Assembly: GCF_005954645.2 (NCBI RefSeq)
Contig: NZ_CP040695.2
Span: 2,790,001 to 2,854,000 of the forward strand
DNA length: 64,000 bases
From: Nocardioides sp. S-1144
Lineage (GTDB): Bacteria > Actinomycetota > Actinomycetes > Propionibacteriales > Nocardioidaceae
Reading direction: 5' to 3'
The notes beneath the pieces were generated by a model. The model was not told the DNA's origin. It ran no database searches and saw only the letters and a list, made by a program, of their open reading frames with translations. Positions 18,130-26,154 of this stretch are shown one piece after another; within the stretch, counting starts at the first letter, position 1; each line of letters starts with the position of its first letter. The translations under genes and the position numbers were made by a program.

Positions 18130-18573
18130 TCAGCCGAGCCGGTTGAGCGCCTCGCTCATCTGGTCCTCGGTGTCGTTGCCCACCTTCTCGAAGACGAGCT
18201 TGACGACGGGGCTCGCCAGCTTGGCGGCGCCGTGCATCTCGATGGTGGCCTCGTAGGTGATCTCGCTGCCGGCGCCGTCCGGTCCCGGCACGACGGTGAT
18301 CGTGTCGGTGGAGGTGGCGGTCTCGTTCTTGCCGACCAGGACGACGGTGTCGTGGGTCAGGGTCCGCAGCTCGTAGTCGAGCTCGGTGGACATCCCGGCG
18401 ATCTTGGAGACGTTGTGGAACCGGGCGCCGACGCCGACCGGCCCGGAGCCGTCGGTGCGGACGCACGACTCGGTGCCGGGGTCCCACTCGGTGGCGTTCG
18501 TGAAGTCCTTGAGGTAGTCGATGACCACCGCCGGGGCGGGGTCCACGGTGAAGGTGCGGGTCACGGTCGTCAT
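18130..18573 (-). CDS. SRPBCC family (START-like) protein
   Basis: A 147-residue single-domain protein with the helix-grip fold: TVTRTFTVDPAPAVVIDYLKDFTNATEWDPGTESC opens the domain, and a long C-terminal helix (ASPVVKLVFEKVGNDTEDQMSEAL) closes it. These proteins bind hydrophobic ligands, either as carriers or as cyclase/hydrolase-like enzymes. The ligand is unknown. A leaderless -10 (TAGCGT) lies six bases before the ATG. Confidence 0.86.
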   Translation of the reverse strand: MTTVTRTFTVDPAPAVVIDYLKDFTNATEWDPGTESCVRTDGSGPVGVGARFHNVSKIAGMSTELDYELRTLTHDTVVLVGKNETATSTDTITVVPGPDGAGSEITYEATIEMHGAAKLASPVVKLVFEKVGNDTEDQMSEALNRLG

Positions 18574-18579
18574 GCCGCC

Positions 18580-18585
18580 ACGCTA
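18580..18585 (-). promoter_or_regulatory. -10 element of the SRPBCC gene (leaderless)
   Basis: TAGCGT on the minus strand is six bases from the ATG. It is the same hexamer and spacing as the cupin-like gene at 13209. Confidence 0.45.
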
Positions 18586-18715
18586 GGGAGCACCGTCGTC
18601 CGCCCGGCTCACCCGCCGGGCAGAGGGCACCGGCGATCACCCGCACGGGTGGTTAGGGGTGCACGGGCCGCGGGGAGGCACTGGTCAACCCCCGCACGAC
18701 ACAGGAGAGATCCCC

Positions 18716-19015
18716 ATGACGTCCCAGCTCGAAACCTTCGACCCCGCCCCCGACGCCCACGTCACCCGCCTGGCCGCCGCCGTCAGCGCCGACGACCTCT
18801 CCCCCCGCGAGCGCGACATGGTGCGCCTCATCGTGGCCGGGATGAGCAACCAGGAGATCGCCGACACCCTGTACCTCAGCATCAACTCGGTGAAGACCTA
18901 CATCCGCTCGGCCTACCGCCGGATGGGCGTCGAGACGCGCACCCAGGCCGTCGTCTGGGGCGTCCGCCGTGGCTTCCTCGACGAGCTCGACGACCCGGCC
19001 CCGCTCAGCGCCTGA
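18716..19015 (+). CDS. Stand-alone LuxR-type DNA-binding regulator
   Basis: A 99-residue protein that is essentially only a LuxR/GerE helix-turn-helix: LSPRERDMVRLIVAGMSNQEIADTLYLSINSVKTYIRSAYRRMGVETRTQAVVWGVRRG. There is no receiver, PAS or ATPase domain, so its activity must be set by its amount, by dimerisation or by a partner. The ATG has AGGAGAG seven bases upstream. A strong 20-base-pair hairpin follows the stop. Targets are not apparent from the sequence. Confidence 0.9.
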   Translation: MTSQLETFDPAPDAHVTRLAAAVSADDLSPRERDMVRLIVAGMSNQEIADTLYLSINSVKTYIRSAYRRMGVETRTQAVVWGVRRGFLDELDDPAPLSA

Positions 19016-19024
19016 CACGTCGCT

Positions 19025-19076
19025 CGCACTCCTCCGCAGGGGTGTCTGTGACCAGGCACCCCTGCGGAGGAGTGCG
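19025..19076 (+). terminator. Strong hairpin after the LuxR-type gene
   Basis: Two perfect 20-base arms (19025-19044 and 19057-19076) with a 12-base loop begin nine bases after the stop codon. Flanking CGTCG/CGACG extends the stem past a small bulge. It should terminate the LuxR transcript efficiently; there is no T-run. Confidence 0.75.
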
Positions 19077-19106
19077 CGACGGCTCCGCGACGAGCAGAGT
19101 TCTCGG

Positions 19107-19748
19107 ATGGACATGATCGAGCGTCACTCCCTGCGCTTCGCCGGCCTCACGATCGAGCACGACCGCCGCGTCCTGGAGCCGCGCCCGTGGACCGAGCTGC
19201 AGTCGCGCTGGGCCGCCGAGCTGCTCGAGGCCGCGCCCGACGGGCCCCTCGTCGAGCTGTGCAGCGGTGCCGGCCACATCGGTCTGGCCGCCGCCTCGCT
19301 GTCGGGCCGTTCGATCGTCTGTGTCGACCTCGACCCCGTCGCCTGCTACTTCACCCGCCTGAACGCCGACGGCGCCGACCTCGGCCACCGGGTCGAGGTC
19401 CGCGAGGGCTCCCTGGAGACCAGCCTGGCCGACGACGAGGTGTTCGCCCTGGCGATCGCCGACCCGCCGTGGGTGGTCACCACCGAGGTGACCCGCTTCC
19501 CCGACGACCCGATCCTCGCCATCGACGGCGGCCCGGGCGGCCTGGACGTGGCCCACGCCTGCGTCCGCGCGTGCCAGGGCCACCTCGAGCCCGGCGGGAG
19601 CCTGCTGCTCCAACTCGGGGACGACGACCAGGTCGACCAGGTCGCCGCGACCGCGGCCGAGGCCGGGTGGCAGGAGCAGGGACGACGCCACGCCGGTGCC
19701 GGGATCGGCACGAGTGGCGGCGTCGTGGTGCGCCTCCTGCACCCCTGA
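19107..19748 (+). CDS. HemK/PrmC-like class I methyltransferase
   Basis: A 213-residue SAM-dependent methyltransferase. Motif I is VELCSGAGHIGLAAA, the acidic end of strand 2 is CVDLDPVAC, and motif IV is IADPPWV, the N/D-PP-Y/W type used by enzymes that methylate amide or amino nitrogen (for example PrmC/HemK glutamine methylation). It lacks the N-terminal helical domain of true PrmC, so the substrate may be another protein or nucleic acid. It lies 30 bases after the hairpin of the LuxR gene and converges on a CDGSH gene. Confidence 0.82.
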   Translation: MDMIERHSLRFAGLTIEHDRRVLEPRPWTELQSRWAAELLEAAPDGPLVELCSGAGHIGLAAASLSGRSIVCVDLDPVACYFTRLNADGADLGHRVEVREGSLETSLADDEVFALAIADPPWVVTTEVTRFPDDPILAIDGGPGGLDVAHACVRACQGHLEPGGSLLLQLGDDDQVDQVAATAAEAGWQEQGRRHAGAGIGTSGGVVVRLLHP

Positions 19749-19762
19749 CCCGACGACGTCAG

Positions 19763-19791
19763 CCCGGGCTCCGGTCAGACCGGGGCCGGGG
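19763..19791. terminator. Hairpin between convergent methyltransferase and CDGSH genes
   Basis: Arms 19763-19775 and 19779-19791 pair over 13 positions, with one mismatch and one G-T wobble, around a three-base loop. Placed between two convergent stops, it can terminate both transcripts. Confidence 0.5.
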
Positions 19792-19796
19792 CCACG

Positions 19797-20006
19797 TCAG
19801 GGCCGCGACTTCTCCGGCAGCAGCCGGTGCGTGCCGTCGCACCACGGCGCCCGGCTCGTGGCGCCGCAACGGCACACGGCGCTGACCGGGCGGGTGCTCT
19901 CGTGGACGACGCCGTCCTCGCTCTCGATGCTGATCGGGCCGTGCACCAGCATCGGTCCCCCGGCGCACATCCGGACCCGCGGTGCGGGGCGCTCGCGGCC
20001 GCTCAC
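19797..20006 (-). CDS. CDGSH-type iron-sulfur protein
   Basis: A 69-residue protein built around CRCGATSRAPWCDGTH, the CDGSH motif whose three cysteines and one histidine hold a 2Fe-2S cluster. The N-terminal half (PMLVHGPISIESEDG) is the beta strand pair seen in bacterial single-motif members. The role is probably electron transfer or iron-sulfur handling in the cytosol. The GTG start overlaps the stop of the heme-oxygenase-like redox enzyme upstream (GTGA), so the two are translationally coupled and probably act together. Confidence 0.9.
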   Translation of the reverse strand: MSGRERPAPRVRMCAGGPMLVHGPISIESEDGVVHESTRPVSAVCRCGATSRAPWCDGTHRLLPEKSRP

Positions 20007-20980
20007 GCGACCTCCCAGTCGTCGAGCAGCGCCTCGGCCGTGCGGGCCTCCAGGTCGAGGCAGGACCACGCGCCGAACAGCACCTCGTCGTGCTGGTCGG
20101 GCTCGGCGGCGACCAGGGCCGCGCAGACGTCGTGCAGCACCAGCTGCTCGTGGACGGCGTCGGCCTCGACGTGCTCGTCGTAGTACTCGACCATCGCGTC
20201 GGGGAACTCCAGCCGGGCCAGGCCCTGGGCCAGCTGGCGCGAGGGCACCGAGCTGGTCGCCTCGAACACGGCGAGGTGCCCGAGCGCGGCGCCGCGCAGG
20301 CGGCGGTGGAGGCCGAAGAGGCTCAGCGCGTTGTTCTGCTCCAGGACCGGCAGCAGGGTCTCGTCGATGTAGGCGCCGTAGTCGCGGTCGAGACCCGAGG
20401 CGGCCAGCCCCCGGGCGAACAGCTCGTGGTGCAGGCGGGCGGGGTCGCCGACGCCGTACTCGTCGTACTGCACCTGCACGAGCGCGGCCTTGGTCGTGGC
20501 CTCGAGCCGCGGCACCACCCAGGTCGTGGGGTCCGCCTCCTTGAGGTGGTAGATCGAGCGCTGCCGGAGCAGGTGCAGGGTCTCCTCGCGCGAGGCGTGC
20601 CGCTGCACGTGCCGGGCCAGGGACCGGCCCTCGGACGCCGTGATCACGGCCTCGATGTCGGCCACGACGTCGGACGCGCCGTCGGCGGCGGGGCCGCGGC
20701 GCAGGGGACGGCCGGCGGCGAAGCGCCGGCGCAGGGACAGCTCGAGGTTCCGCTCGAGGCGGTGTCGCAACGGCATCAGCACGGGCGCCCACTCCCACGC
20801 CTCGTCGACGTCGTCGAAGCCCCGGTAGTGCAGCTCGTGCAGCATCCACAGGGTGATCGCCTCGTCGTCGGGGCGGGTCTCGTCCGGGACGGGGAAGTCC
20901 ACCGTCTGGGTCGTGACCGGGCGCTTCAGGAGGCCGGCCACGACGTCGCTGAGCGGGCCGCGGGAGGTCGGAAGTCGCAT
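20003..20980 (-). CDS. Iron-containing redox enzyme family protein (heme-oxygenase-like fold)
   Basis: A 325-residue all-helical protein of the heme-oxygenase-like diiron oxidase superfamily. Its central part has the metal-ligand pattern of that group: LEATTKAALVQVQYDEYGVGDPARLHHELFARGL supplies a Glu and a His, and a later helix has VEYYDEHVEADAVHEQ with Glu, His and Asp. These enzymes activate oxygen on amino-acid or fatty-acid-like substrates; the substrate here is unknown. It is coupled by a four-base overlap to the CDGSH protein, a plausible electron donor. Confidence 0.85.
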   Translation of the reverse strand: MRLPTSRGPLSDVVAGLLKRPVTTQTVDFPVPDETRPDDEAITLWMLHELHYRGFDDVDEAWEWAPVLMPLRHRLERNLELSLRRRFAAGRPLRRGPAADGASDVVADIEAVITASEGRSLARHVQRHASREETLHLLRQRSIYHLKEADPTTWVVPRLEATTKAALVQVQYDEYGVGDPARLHHELFARGLAASGLDRDYGAYIDETLLPVLEQNNALSLFGLHRRLRGAALGHLAVFEATSSVPSRQLAQGLARLEFPDAMVEYYDEHVEADAVHEQLVLHDVCAALVAAEPDQHDEVLFGAWSCLDLEARTAEALLDDWEVA

Positions 20981-21019
20981 GACTCCATTCTCCCCGGCCC
21001 GGCGTCGCGCGACCGCCCC

Positions 21020-21049
21020 CCGGCGGGTGACGGCCGCACGACCCGCCGG
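21020..21049 (-). terminator. Hairpin after the CNNM/CBS pair
   Basis: Nine-base perfect arms CCGGCGGGT (21020-21028) and ACCCGCCGG (21041-21049) around a 12-base loop lie 32 bases beyond the stop of the minus-strand CBS gene. Probable terminator of that operon. Confidence 0.45.
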
Positions 21050-21080
21050 CCCGAGGGCCCCGACGACCGGGTCGGCGCCG

Positions 21081-22115
21081 TCAGGCCGCCGTGGCGTCGT
21101 GGATCTCCCCGACCAGCACCTCGACGGCGTCCTCGAGGAAGAGGAGCCCGCGGGTGACCCCGTCGGCGTCGACCGAGCGGGCCACGTGCGAGCCGTGCTG
21201 CCGCATCCGCGCCAGCGCGTCCTCCAGCTCGGCGTCGCGGGAGATCGAGATCAGCCGGCGCAGCCGCTTGGGCGGTACCGGCAGGTCGAACTCGGCCGCG
21301 CCGATCTCCATGACGTCCTTCATGTGCACGTAGCCGACCGGCTCGCCGGCCTCGTCGGCGACGACGTAGCGGGAGTAGCCGTGCTCGACGACGGCCCGCT
21401 GGACGTCGGCCGGGGTCGCCGACGGGGGCAGCAGGACGAGGTCGGCCAGCGGCACCTCGATGTCGCCGGCCGACTTGTCGGTGAACTCGAACGCGCCCGC
21501 GAGCGGCCCCTCCGCCGCGAGGGTGCCCTCCCGGTGCGACTGCTCGACGATGCCGGCGACCTCCTCGAGCGTGAAGCTGCTGGTGGCCTCGTCCTTCGGC
21601 TGGACGCCGAAGGAGCGCAGCACCAGGTTGGCGATGCCGTTGAGCACCGAGATCACGGGCCGCACGACCCGCGAGACCAGCACGAGCGCGGGCGCCAGCA
21701 GCAGCGCGGCGCGGTCGGGCACCGAGAACGCGAGGTTCTTCGGCACCATCTCGCCGAGCACGACGTGCAGGTAGGTCACCAGCAGCAGCGCCACGACGAA
21801 GGCGATGACGCTCACGGCGTCCGCGGACAGCGACGAGAGGCCGAGGGGGTACTCGAGCAGGTGGTGGATGGCCGGCTCGGAGACGTTGAGGATCAGCAGC
21901 GAGCAGACGGTGATGCCGAGCTGGCTGGTGGCCAGCATCAGCGTGGCGTGCTCCATCGCCCACAAGGTGGTCCGGGCGGCCTTGCTGCCCTCGGCGGCGC
22001 GCGGCTCGATCTGGGAGCGGCGCGCGGAGATCACGGCGAACTCGGCGCCGACGAAGAACGCGTTGCCGGCCAGCAGGACGACGAGCCAGACCAGGCCGGG
22101 CAGGTACTCGCTCAT
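21081..22115 (-). CDS. CNNM/CBS-domain membrane protein (hemolysin family), short paralogue
   Basis: A 344-residue integral membrane protein of the CNNM/CorC family, linked to magnesium or cobalt efflux. The N-terminal DUF21 domain has four hydrophobic segments, including WLVVLLAGNAFFVGAEFAVISARRSQIE, SQLGITVCSLLILNVSEPAI and VVLGEMVPKNLAFS. Two CBS motifs follow (about residues 205-330), but this copy ends after them and lacks the C-terminal transporter-associated domain of its neighbour. The ATG overlaps the stop of that neighbour (ATGA), so the two may form a heteromeric pair. Confidence 0.9.
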   Translation of the reverse strand: MSEYLPGLVWLVVLLAGNAFFVGAEFAVISARRSQIEPRAAEGSKAARTTLWAMEHATLMLATSQLGITVCSLLILNVSEPAIHHLLEYPLGLSSLSADAVSVIAFVVALLLVTYLHVVLGEMVPKNLAFSVPDRAALLLAPALVLVSRVVRPVISVLNGIANLVLRSFGVQPKDEATSSFTLEEVAGIVEQSHREGTLAAEGPLAGAFEFTDKSAGDIEVPLADLVLLPPSATPADVQRAVVEHGYSRYVVADEAGEPVGYVHMKDVMEIGAAEFDLPVPPKRLRRLISISRDAELEDALARMRQHGSHVARSVDADGVTRGLLFLEDAVEVLVGEIHDATAA

Positions 22116-23476
22116 CGGGCCTCCTCCGTGGTGGGGACGGCCGCCGGGGCGGGACCGCCGGGGTGGCCGGCGAGGTCGCCGTCGGGGTCGGCCGGGACGA
22201 ACAGGATGCGGGTGACGCGTTGCTCGTCGGCGCGCTCGACGCGGAGCAGCCCGCCGTCGACCTCGACCTCGTCGCCGGGCTCGGGGATCCGCTCCAGGCG
22301 CGCGGCCAGGAAGCCGCCGACGGTGTCCCAGTCGTCGTCCTCGGGCACGTGGACGCCGGCACGGGCGGCCAGCTCGTCGGGTCGCCAGGTGGCGTCGAAG
22401 GTCACCGACCGACCGCGACGCGTCAGCATCGAGTGGTACCGGTCGTGCTCGTCCTCGAGCTCGCCGATCAGCTCCTCGACGAGGTCCTCGACGGTGACGA
22501 CGCCGGCCGTGCCGCCGTACTCGTCGGTGACGACGGCCAGCTGCAGGCCCTCGCCGCGGAGCCGCTCGAGGAGCGCGAGCGCGCCGAGGCTCTCGGGCAC
22601 ACGGACGGGCTCGACCATCAGGTCGGCGGCCGGGGTGGTGTCACGGGCCTTCAGCGCGACGGCGAAGGCCTGCTTGACGTGCACGACGCCGACGATGTCG
22701 TCGGGGCCGCCGTGCGTCACCGGCAGGCGCGAGTGCCCGCTCGCGGCCGCGGCGGCGATCACCTGCGCGGCGGTCGCGCCGAGGCCGACCGAGGTCATCT
22801 GGGTGCGCGGCGTCATCACGTCGGAGGCGTCGCGCTCGGCGATCCGCAGGCTCCGGTCGAGCAGGGTGGCGTCGTCCTTCTCGAGCAGCCCCTGCGACGC
22901 GGAGTGCCGGATCAGGTAGGTGAGCTCGTCGGCGGTGCGGGCGCCGGTCAGCTCCTCCTTGGGCTCGATGCCCATCGCGCGGATGAGCCCGTTGGCGGTG
23001 TTGTTGAGCAGCACGATCACCGGCTTGAGGACCGTGGTGAAAGCCACCTGCAGCGGCACGACCAGCTTGGCCGTGGCCAGCGGCACGGCGAGCGCGAAGT
23101 TCTTGGGGACCAGCTCGCCGACGACCATCGAGAACAGGGTCGCGAGCAGCACGCCGACCACGGCGCCCACACCCGGCACGGCGCCCTCGGGGACGCCGGC
23201 GCCGGTCAGCGGCTCGCGCAACAGCGAGGACACGGCCGGCTCGAAGGTGTAGCCGGTGAGCAGCGTCGTCAGCGTGATGCCCAGCTGCGCGCTCGAGAGG
23301 TGCGTCGAGGTGATCCGCAGCGCGCCGATCGTCGGACCGAGCCGCTTCTCACCGGCGTCGCGGCGCTTCTCGAGGTCGTGCCGGTCGAGGTTGACCAGCG
23401 CGAACTCCGAGGCGACGAAGATCCCCGTCCCGACGGTGAGCAGCAGACCGATGCCCAGCATGACCCACTCGTTCAT
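22112..23476 (-). CDS. CNNM/CBS-domain membrane protein (hemolysin family), full-length paralogue
   Basis: A 454-residue CNNM/CorC-like protein: DUF21 membrane domain (FVASEFALVNLDRHDLEKR, SSAQLGITLTTLLTGYTFEP, VVGELVPKNFALAVPL), two CBS domains with DVMTPRTQM and TDEYGGTAGVVTVEDLVEELIGEL, and a C-terminal CorC_HlyC domain ending near VERADEQRVTRILF. Likely involved in divalent cation (Mg/Co) homeostasis. The frame extends 12 codons upstream, but the ATG at 23476 follows a strong AGGAGGTGG and begins the membrane domain, so it is preferred. First gene of a coupled pair. Confidence 0.92.
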   Translation of the reverse strand: MNEWVMLGIGLLLTVGTGIFVASEFALVNLDRHDLEKRRDAGEKRLGPTIGALRITSTHLSSAQLGITLTTLLTGYTFEPAVSSLLREPLTGAGVPEGAVPGVGAVVGVLLATLFSMVVGELVPKNFALAVPLATAKLVVPLQVAFTTVLKPVIVLLNNTANGLIRAMGIEPKEELTGARTADELTYLIRHSASQGLLEKDDATLLDRSLRIAERDASDVMTPRTQMTSVGLGATAAQVIAAAAASGHSRLPVTHGGPDDIVGVVHVKQAFAVALKARDTTPAADLMVEPVRVPESLGALALLERLRGEGLQLAVVTDEYGGTAGVVTVEDLVEELIGELEDEHDRYHSMLTRRGRSVTFDATWRPDELAARAGVHVPEDDDWDTVGGFLAARLERIPEPGDEVEVDGGLLRVERADEQRVTRILFVPADPDGDLAGHPGGPAPAAVPTTEEAR

Positions 23477-23602
23477 GCCCACCACCTCCTGACGTCCTCG
23501 GTGCCGCCCCACGGGCTCGGGGCGCGGTCGTCAGGAGGGCTCGGACTTCGAGGGGTGTCATCCATGGTCGGGACAGGCTATCGAGGCCCTCAAGGCGGCC
23601 GG

Positions 23603-24019
23603 TCAGCCGCGTGCCGACCCCACACCCAGCGCCGGGAGCACGTGGTCGCGCAGCAGCGGCGCGAGCCGGACGTCGCCGACGTCGCCGGGGTCGGCGGGGT
23701 CGACCCACCGCAGCTCGGCGATCTCGCCGGCCGCGGCCGGGACGCCGGGGAGGTCGGCGGTGAAGACGGTCGAGTCGACCAGGTGGCCGGGCTCGTTGGC
23801 GGCGTCGGCGAGGAAGTGCCCGAGCAGGACGACGCCCGCGAGGTCGACGCCGACCTCCTCGCGGACCTCCCGGAGCCCGGCCTCGGCCGGCGTCTCGCCG
23901 GGCTCGATCTTGCCGCCGGGCAGCATGAACGACCGGGTCCCGCGCTTGCGGACGGTGAGCAGCCGGCCGGCGTCGTCGCGCAGGCATACGGCGGCGACGA
24001 CGAAGGTGGGCCGGCTCAT
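23603..24019 (-). CDS. Nudix hydrolase
   Basis: A 138-residue single-domain Nudix protein. The Nudix box is complete: GGKIEPGETPAEAGLREVREEVGV, with all acidic metal ligands, at about residues 35-58. The N-terminus PTFVVAAVCLRDDAGRLLTVRKRGT and the clue LPGGK resemble ADP-sugar or oxidised-nucleotide hydrolases. The exact nucleoside diphosphate substrate cannot be named. It has a leaderless -10 (TAGGGT) six bases before the ATG and is divergent from an acetyltransferase. Confidence 0.92.
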   Translation of the reverse strand: MSRPTFVVAAVCLRDDAGRLLTVRKRGTRSFMLPGGKIEPGETPAEAGLREVREEVGVDLAGVVLLGHFLADAANEPGHLVDSTVFTADLPGVPAAAGEIAELRWVDPADPGDVGDVRLAPLLRDHVLPALGVGSARG

Positions 24020-24025
24020 GGCCGA

Positions 24026-24048
24026 ACCCTAGATCCGGTCCCTAGGCT
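24026..24048. promoter_or_regulatory. Divergent leaderless promoters (Nudix / acetyltransferase)
   Basis: Within a 36-base intergenic region, TAGGGT on the minus strand (24031-24026) is six bases from the Nudix ATG, and TAGGCT on the plus strand (24043-24048) is seven bases from the acetyltransferase GTG. Confidence 0.55.
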
Positions 24049-24055
24049 GAGGATC

Positions 24056-24634
24056 GTGACCTCCCCCTACGAGCCCGACGGCCGGACCATGCGCGAGCGG
24101 ATGCTGGCCGGCGACCAGTACCTCGCCGACGACCCCGAGCTGGCCGAGCTGAGCCTGGTCGCGCGCGACCTCGCCGACGCCTACAACGCGACGACGTCGC
24201 GCCAGGCCCCGCTGCGCCGCGAGCTGCTCGAGCGGCTGCTCGGCTCGGTCGGTGACGGTACCGAGGTCCGGCCCCCGTTCCTCGTCGACTACGGGACCAA
24301 CATCACCCTCGGCGCGCGCTGCTTCGCCAACTACGGCCTCGTCGCGCTCGACGTCGCCCCGATCACCATCGGCGACGACGTCCAGATCGGGCCGCACGTG
24401 CAGCTGCTGACGCCGACGCACCCGGTCGAGCCGGAGCCCCGCCGCGACAAGTGGGAGGCCGCGAAGCCGATCACGATCGGCGACAACGTGTGGCTCGGCG
24501 GTGGTGTCGTCGTCTGCCCGGGCGTCACGATCGGCGCCGACACCGTCGTGGGCGCCGGCTCGGTCGTCACCCGCGACCTGCCGGCCCGCGTGGTCGCCGT
24601 GGGCAACCCCGCGCGCGTGGTCCGTGAGGTCTGA
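24056..24634 (+). CDS. Sugar O-acetyltransferase (maltose/galactoside acetyltransferase family)
   Basis: A 192-residue left-handed beta-helix acetyltransferase. The N-terminal mac domain shows RTMRERMLAGDQYLADDPELA and DLADAYNATT. The hexapeptide-repeat helix includes ITLGARCFANYGLVALDVAPITIGDDVQIGPHVQLLTPTHPVE, with the catalytic-type histidine in THPV, and a final IGDNVWLGGGVVVCPGVTIGADTVVGAGSVVTRDLP. It transfers acetyl from acetyl-CoA to a sugar hydroxyl, probably as a detoxification or salvage reaction. The GTG at 24056 is fixed by the -10 hexamer seven bases upstream. Confidence 0.92.
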   Translation: MTSPYEPDGRTMRERMLAGDQYLADDPELAELSLVARDLADAYNATTSRQAPLRRELLERLLGSVGDGTEVRPPFLVDYGTNITLGARCFANYGLVALDVAPITIGDDVQIGPHVQLLTPTHPVEPEPRRDKWEAAKPITIGDNVWLGGGVVVCPGVTIGADTVVGAGSVVTRDLPARVVAVGNPARVVREV

Positions 24635-24645
24635 GCAGCAGCCGG

Positions 24646-26103
24646 CTACACGAGCGAGAAGCGGACCGTCCGGGTCTCGACGTCGGCCTGCTCGAGGCGA
24701 ACCCGGACGTCCTTGCCGAGCGGGACCGGGCCGTCACCGTCGACCGGCGCCTCGACGCCGATCGCGCTGACGACGACCTTGCCGCGGCGCTCGTCCTTCT
24801 CCTCGACGGCGACCACGACGCCGTCGAACTCCTCGCCGACCCGGGCCACGAGCAGCCCGGCCTCCACGAGGTCGACGACGGCGCGCTCGTAGCTGCTGGC
24901 CCGGCGTCCCGACGCCTGCATCTCCTGCGGCAGGGCCGGCAGCGCGGCCAGCACCCAGGCGGGCACCGGTTCGCCGGCGCACAGGGCGACGCACACCTCG
25001 GCGGCGTAGCGGTCGGCCAGGCGGCGCAGCGGCGCGGTCACGTGGGCGTACTCCGAGACCAGGGCGGCGTGCTGCGGCTCGGCCGGCACCTCGCCGTCGA
25101 AGGCGACGTAGCCGCTGCCGCGCAACAGCCGGGCGCTGGCCAGGACGACGGCGGCGTGGTCGGGTCGGCCCGGGTCGAGGGAGCGGATGAAGTCGGGGTA
25201 GAGCATCTCGGCCGGCCAGTCGACGCCGAGGGCGCGGGCGGTGCGGTGCAGCCGCTGGACGTCGCGGGGATCGGGCAGCGGGAGCGTGCGGAGCAGGCCG
25301 ACGCGGGCGTAGACCATCAGCGAGGCCGCGCCGAACCCGGTGAGCAGGGAGATCTGGGCGTTCCAGTCCTCGATCGGCAGCAGCGTGCGGAACTCCAGGC
25401 GCCAGGCGCCGCCCTCGCCGTCGGCGGTGTCGATCTCCTGCTCCGGGAGCGGGAGTGAGACGCCGCCACGCGCGGCGTCGCGGGCCAGCCGCTTCTCGCC
25501 GATCTCCTTGACCAGCTGGAGCGTCTCCACCGCGGTGCCGTCGTCGATCGCGGCCTGGGCCTCGGTGTAGGAGAGCTTCGCGGTCGAGCGAACCCGGGCC
25601 CGGACGACGTCGATGTCGGTGCCCTCGCCGGTGTCGTCGACCCGGATGGTCCACAGCAGGGCCGGGCGGACCTGCTCGGGGAGCAGCGAGGCGGCGTCCT
25701 CGCTGAGGACGGTGGGGTGCAGCGGCACCTTGGAGTCGGCGCCGTAGAGCGTCTGGCCGCGGCGGTGCGCCTCGAGGTCGACCGGGTCCCCGGGCGTGAT
25801 GAACGCCGCGAGGTCGGCGATCGCGTAGTGGACGACGTAGCCCCCCTCGCCGTCGCGCTCGACGTGGACCGCCTGGTCGAGGTCCTGCGAGGACGCGGGG
25901 TCGATCGTGACGAACGGCAGCTCGGTGCGGTCGAGGTCGGGCAGCCGCGGCGCGGCGGCCGCCCGGGCGGCGGCCTCCTCGACCTCGGGTGGGAACTCCG
26001 CCGTCACCTCGAGCTCCGTGCGGATCCTCTCGATCCCCTGGCGGAGCGTGGCGACGACGGCGCTGTCGTCGGTCCGGACGTGGACCACGCGGCTGCTGGG
26101 CAT
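24646..26103 (-). CDS. RNB-domain ribonuclease (RNase II/R type)
   Basis: A 485-residue exoribonuclease-like protein. The RNB catalytic domain occupies residues about 55-380, with TIDPASSQDLDQAVHVER, the Asp-rich metal site, followed by YAIADLAAFITPGDPVDLEAHRRGQTLY, and later YAHVTAPLRRLADRYA. A short C-terminal S1-like beta domain ends the protein; the N-terminal cold-shock domains of E. coli RNase II/R are missing, as in the compact actinobacterial form. The expected activity is 3'-5' degradation of RNA. The ATG has a leaderless -10 seven bases upstream. Confidence 0.92.
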   Translation of the reverse strand: MPSSRVVHVRTDDSAVVATLRQGIERIRTELEVTAEFPPEVEEAAARAAAAPRLPDLDRTELPFVTIDPASSQDLDQAVHVERDGEGGYVVHYAIADLAAFITPGDPVDLEAHRRGQTLYGADSKVPLHPTVLSEDAASLLPEQVRPALLWTIRVDDTGEGTDIDVVRARVRSTAKLSYTEAQAAIDDGTAVETLQLVKEIGEKRLARDAARGGVSLPLPEQEIDTADGEGGAWRLEFRTLLPIEDWNAQISLLTGFGAASLMVYARVGLLRTLPLPDPRDVQRLHRTARALGVDWPAEMLYPDFIRSLDPGRPDHAAVVLASARLLRGSGYVAFDGEVPAEPQHAALVSEYAHVTAPLRRLADRYAAEVCVALCAGEPVPAWVLAALPALPQEMQASGRRASSYERAVVDLVEAGLLVARVGEEFDGVVVAVEEKDERRGKVVVSAIGVEAPVDGDGPVPLGKDVRVRLEQADVETRTVRFSLV

Positions 26104-26110
26104 GGTCCGA

Positions 26111-26148
26111 ACCCTAGTCACTACTCCCGGGTTCGTGGGCCCTAGCCT
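26111..26148. promoter_or_regulatory. Divergent leaderless promoters (RNB ribonuclease / yaaA)
   Basis: TAGGGT on the minus strand (26116-26111) is seven bases from the ribonuclease ATG. TAGCCT on the plus strand (26143-26148) is six bases from the yaaA GTG. The two promoters share a 51-base intergenic region. Confidence 0.55.
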
Positions 26149-26154
26149 GGGCGC

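Noticed and set aside
23477..23602. Possible riboswitch upstream of the CNNM/CBS pair (a family sometimes metal-regulated).
   Set aside because: The 126-base leader has no recognisable ykoK, yybP or other riboswitch core; only a strong ribosome-binding site is evident.
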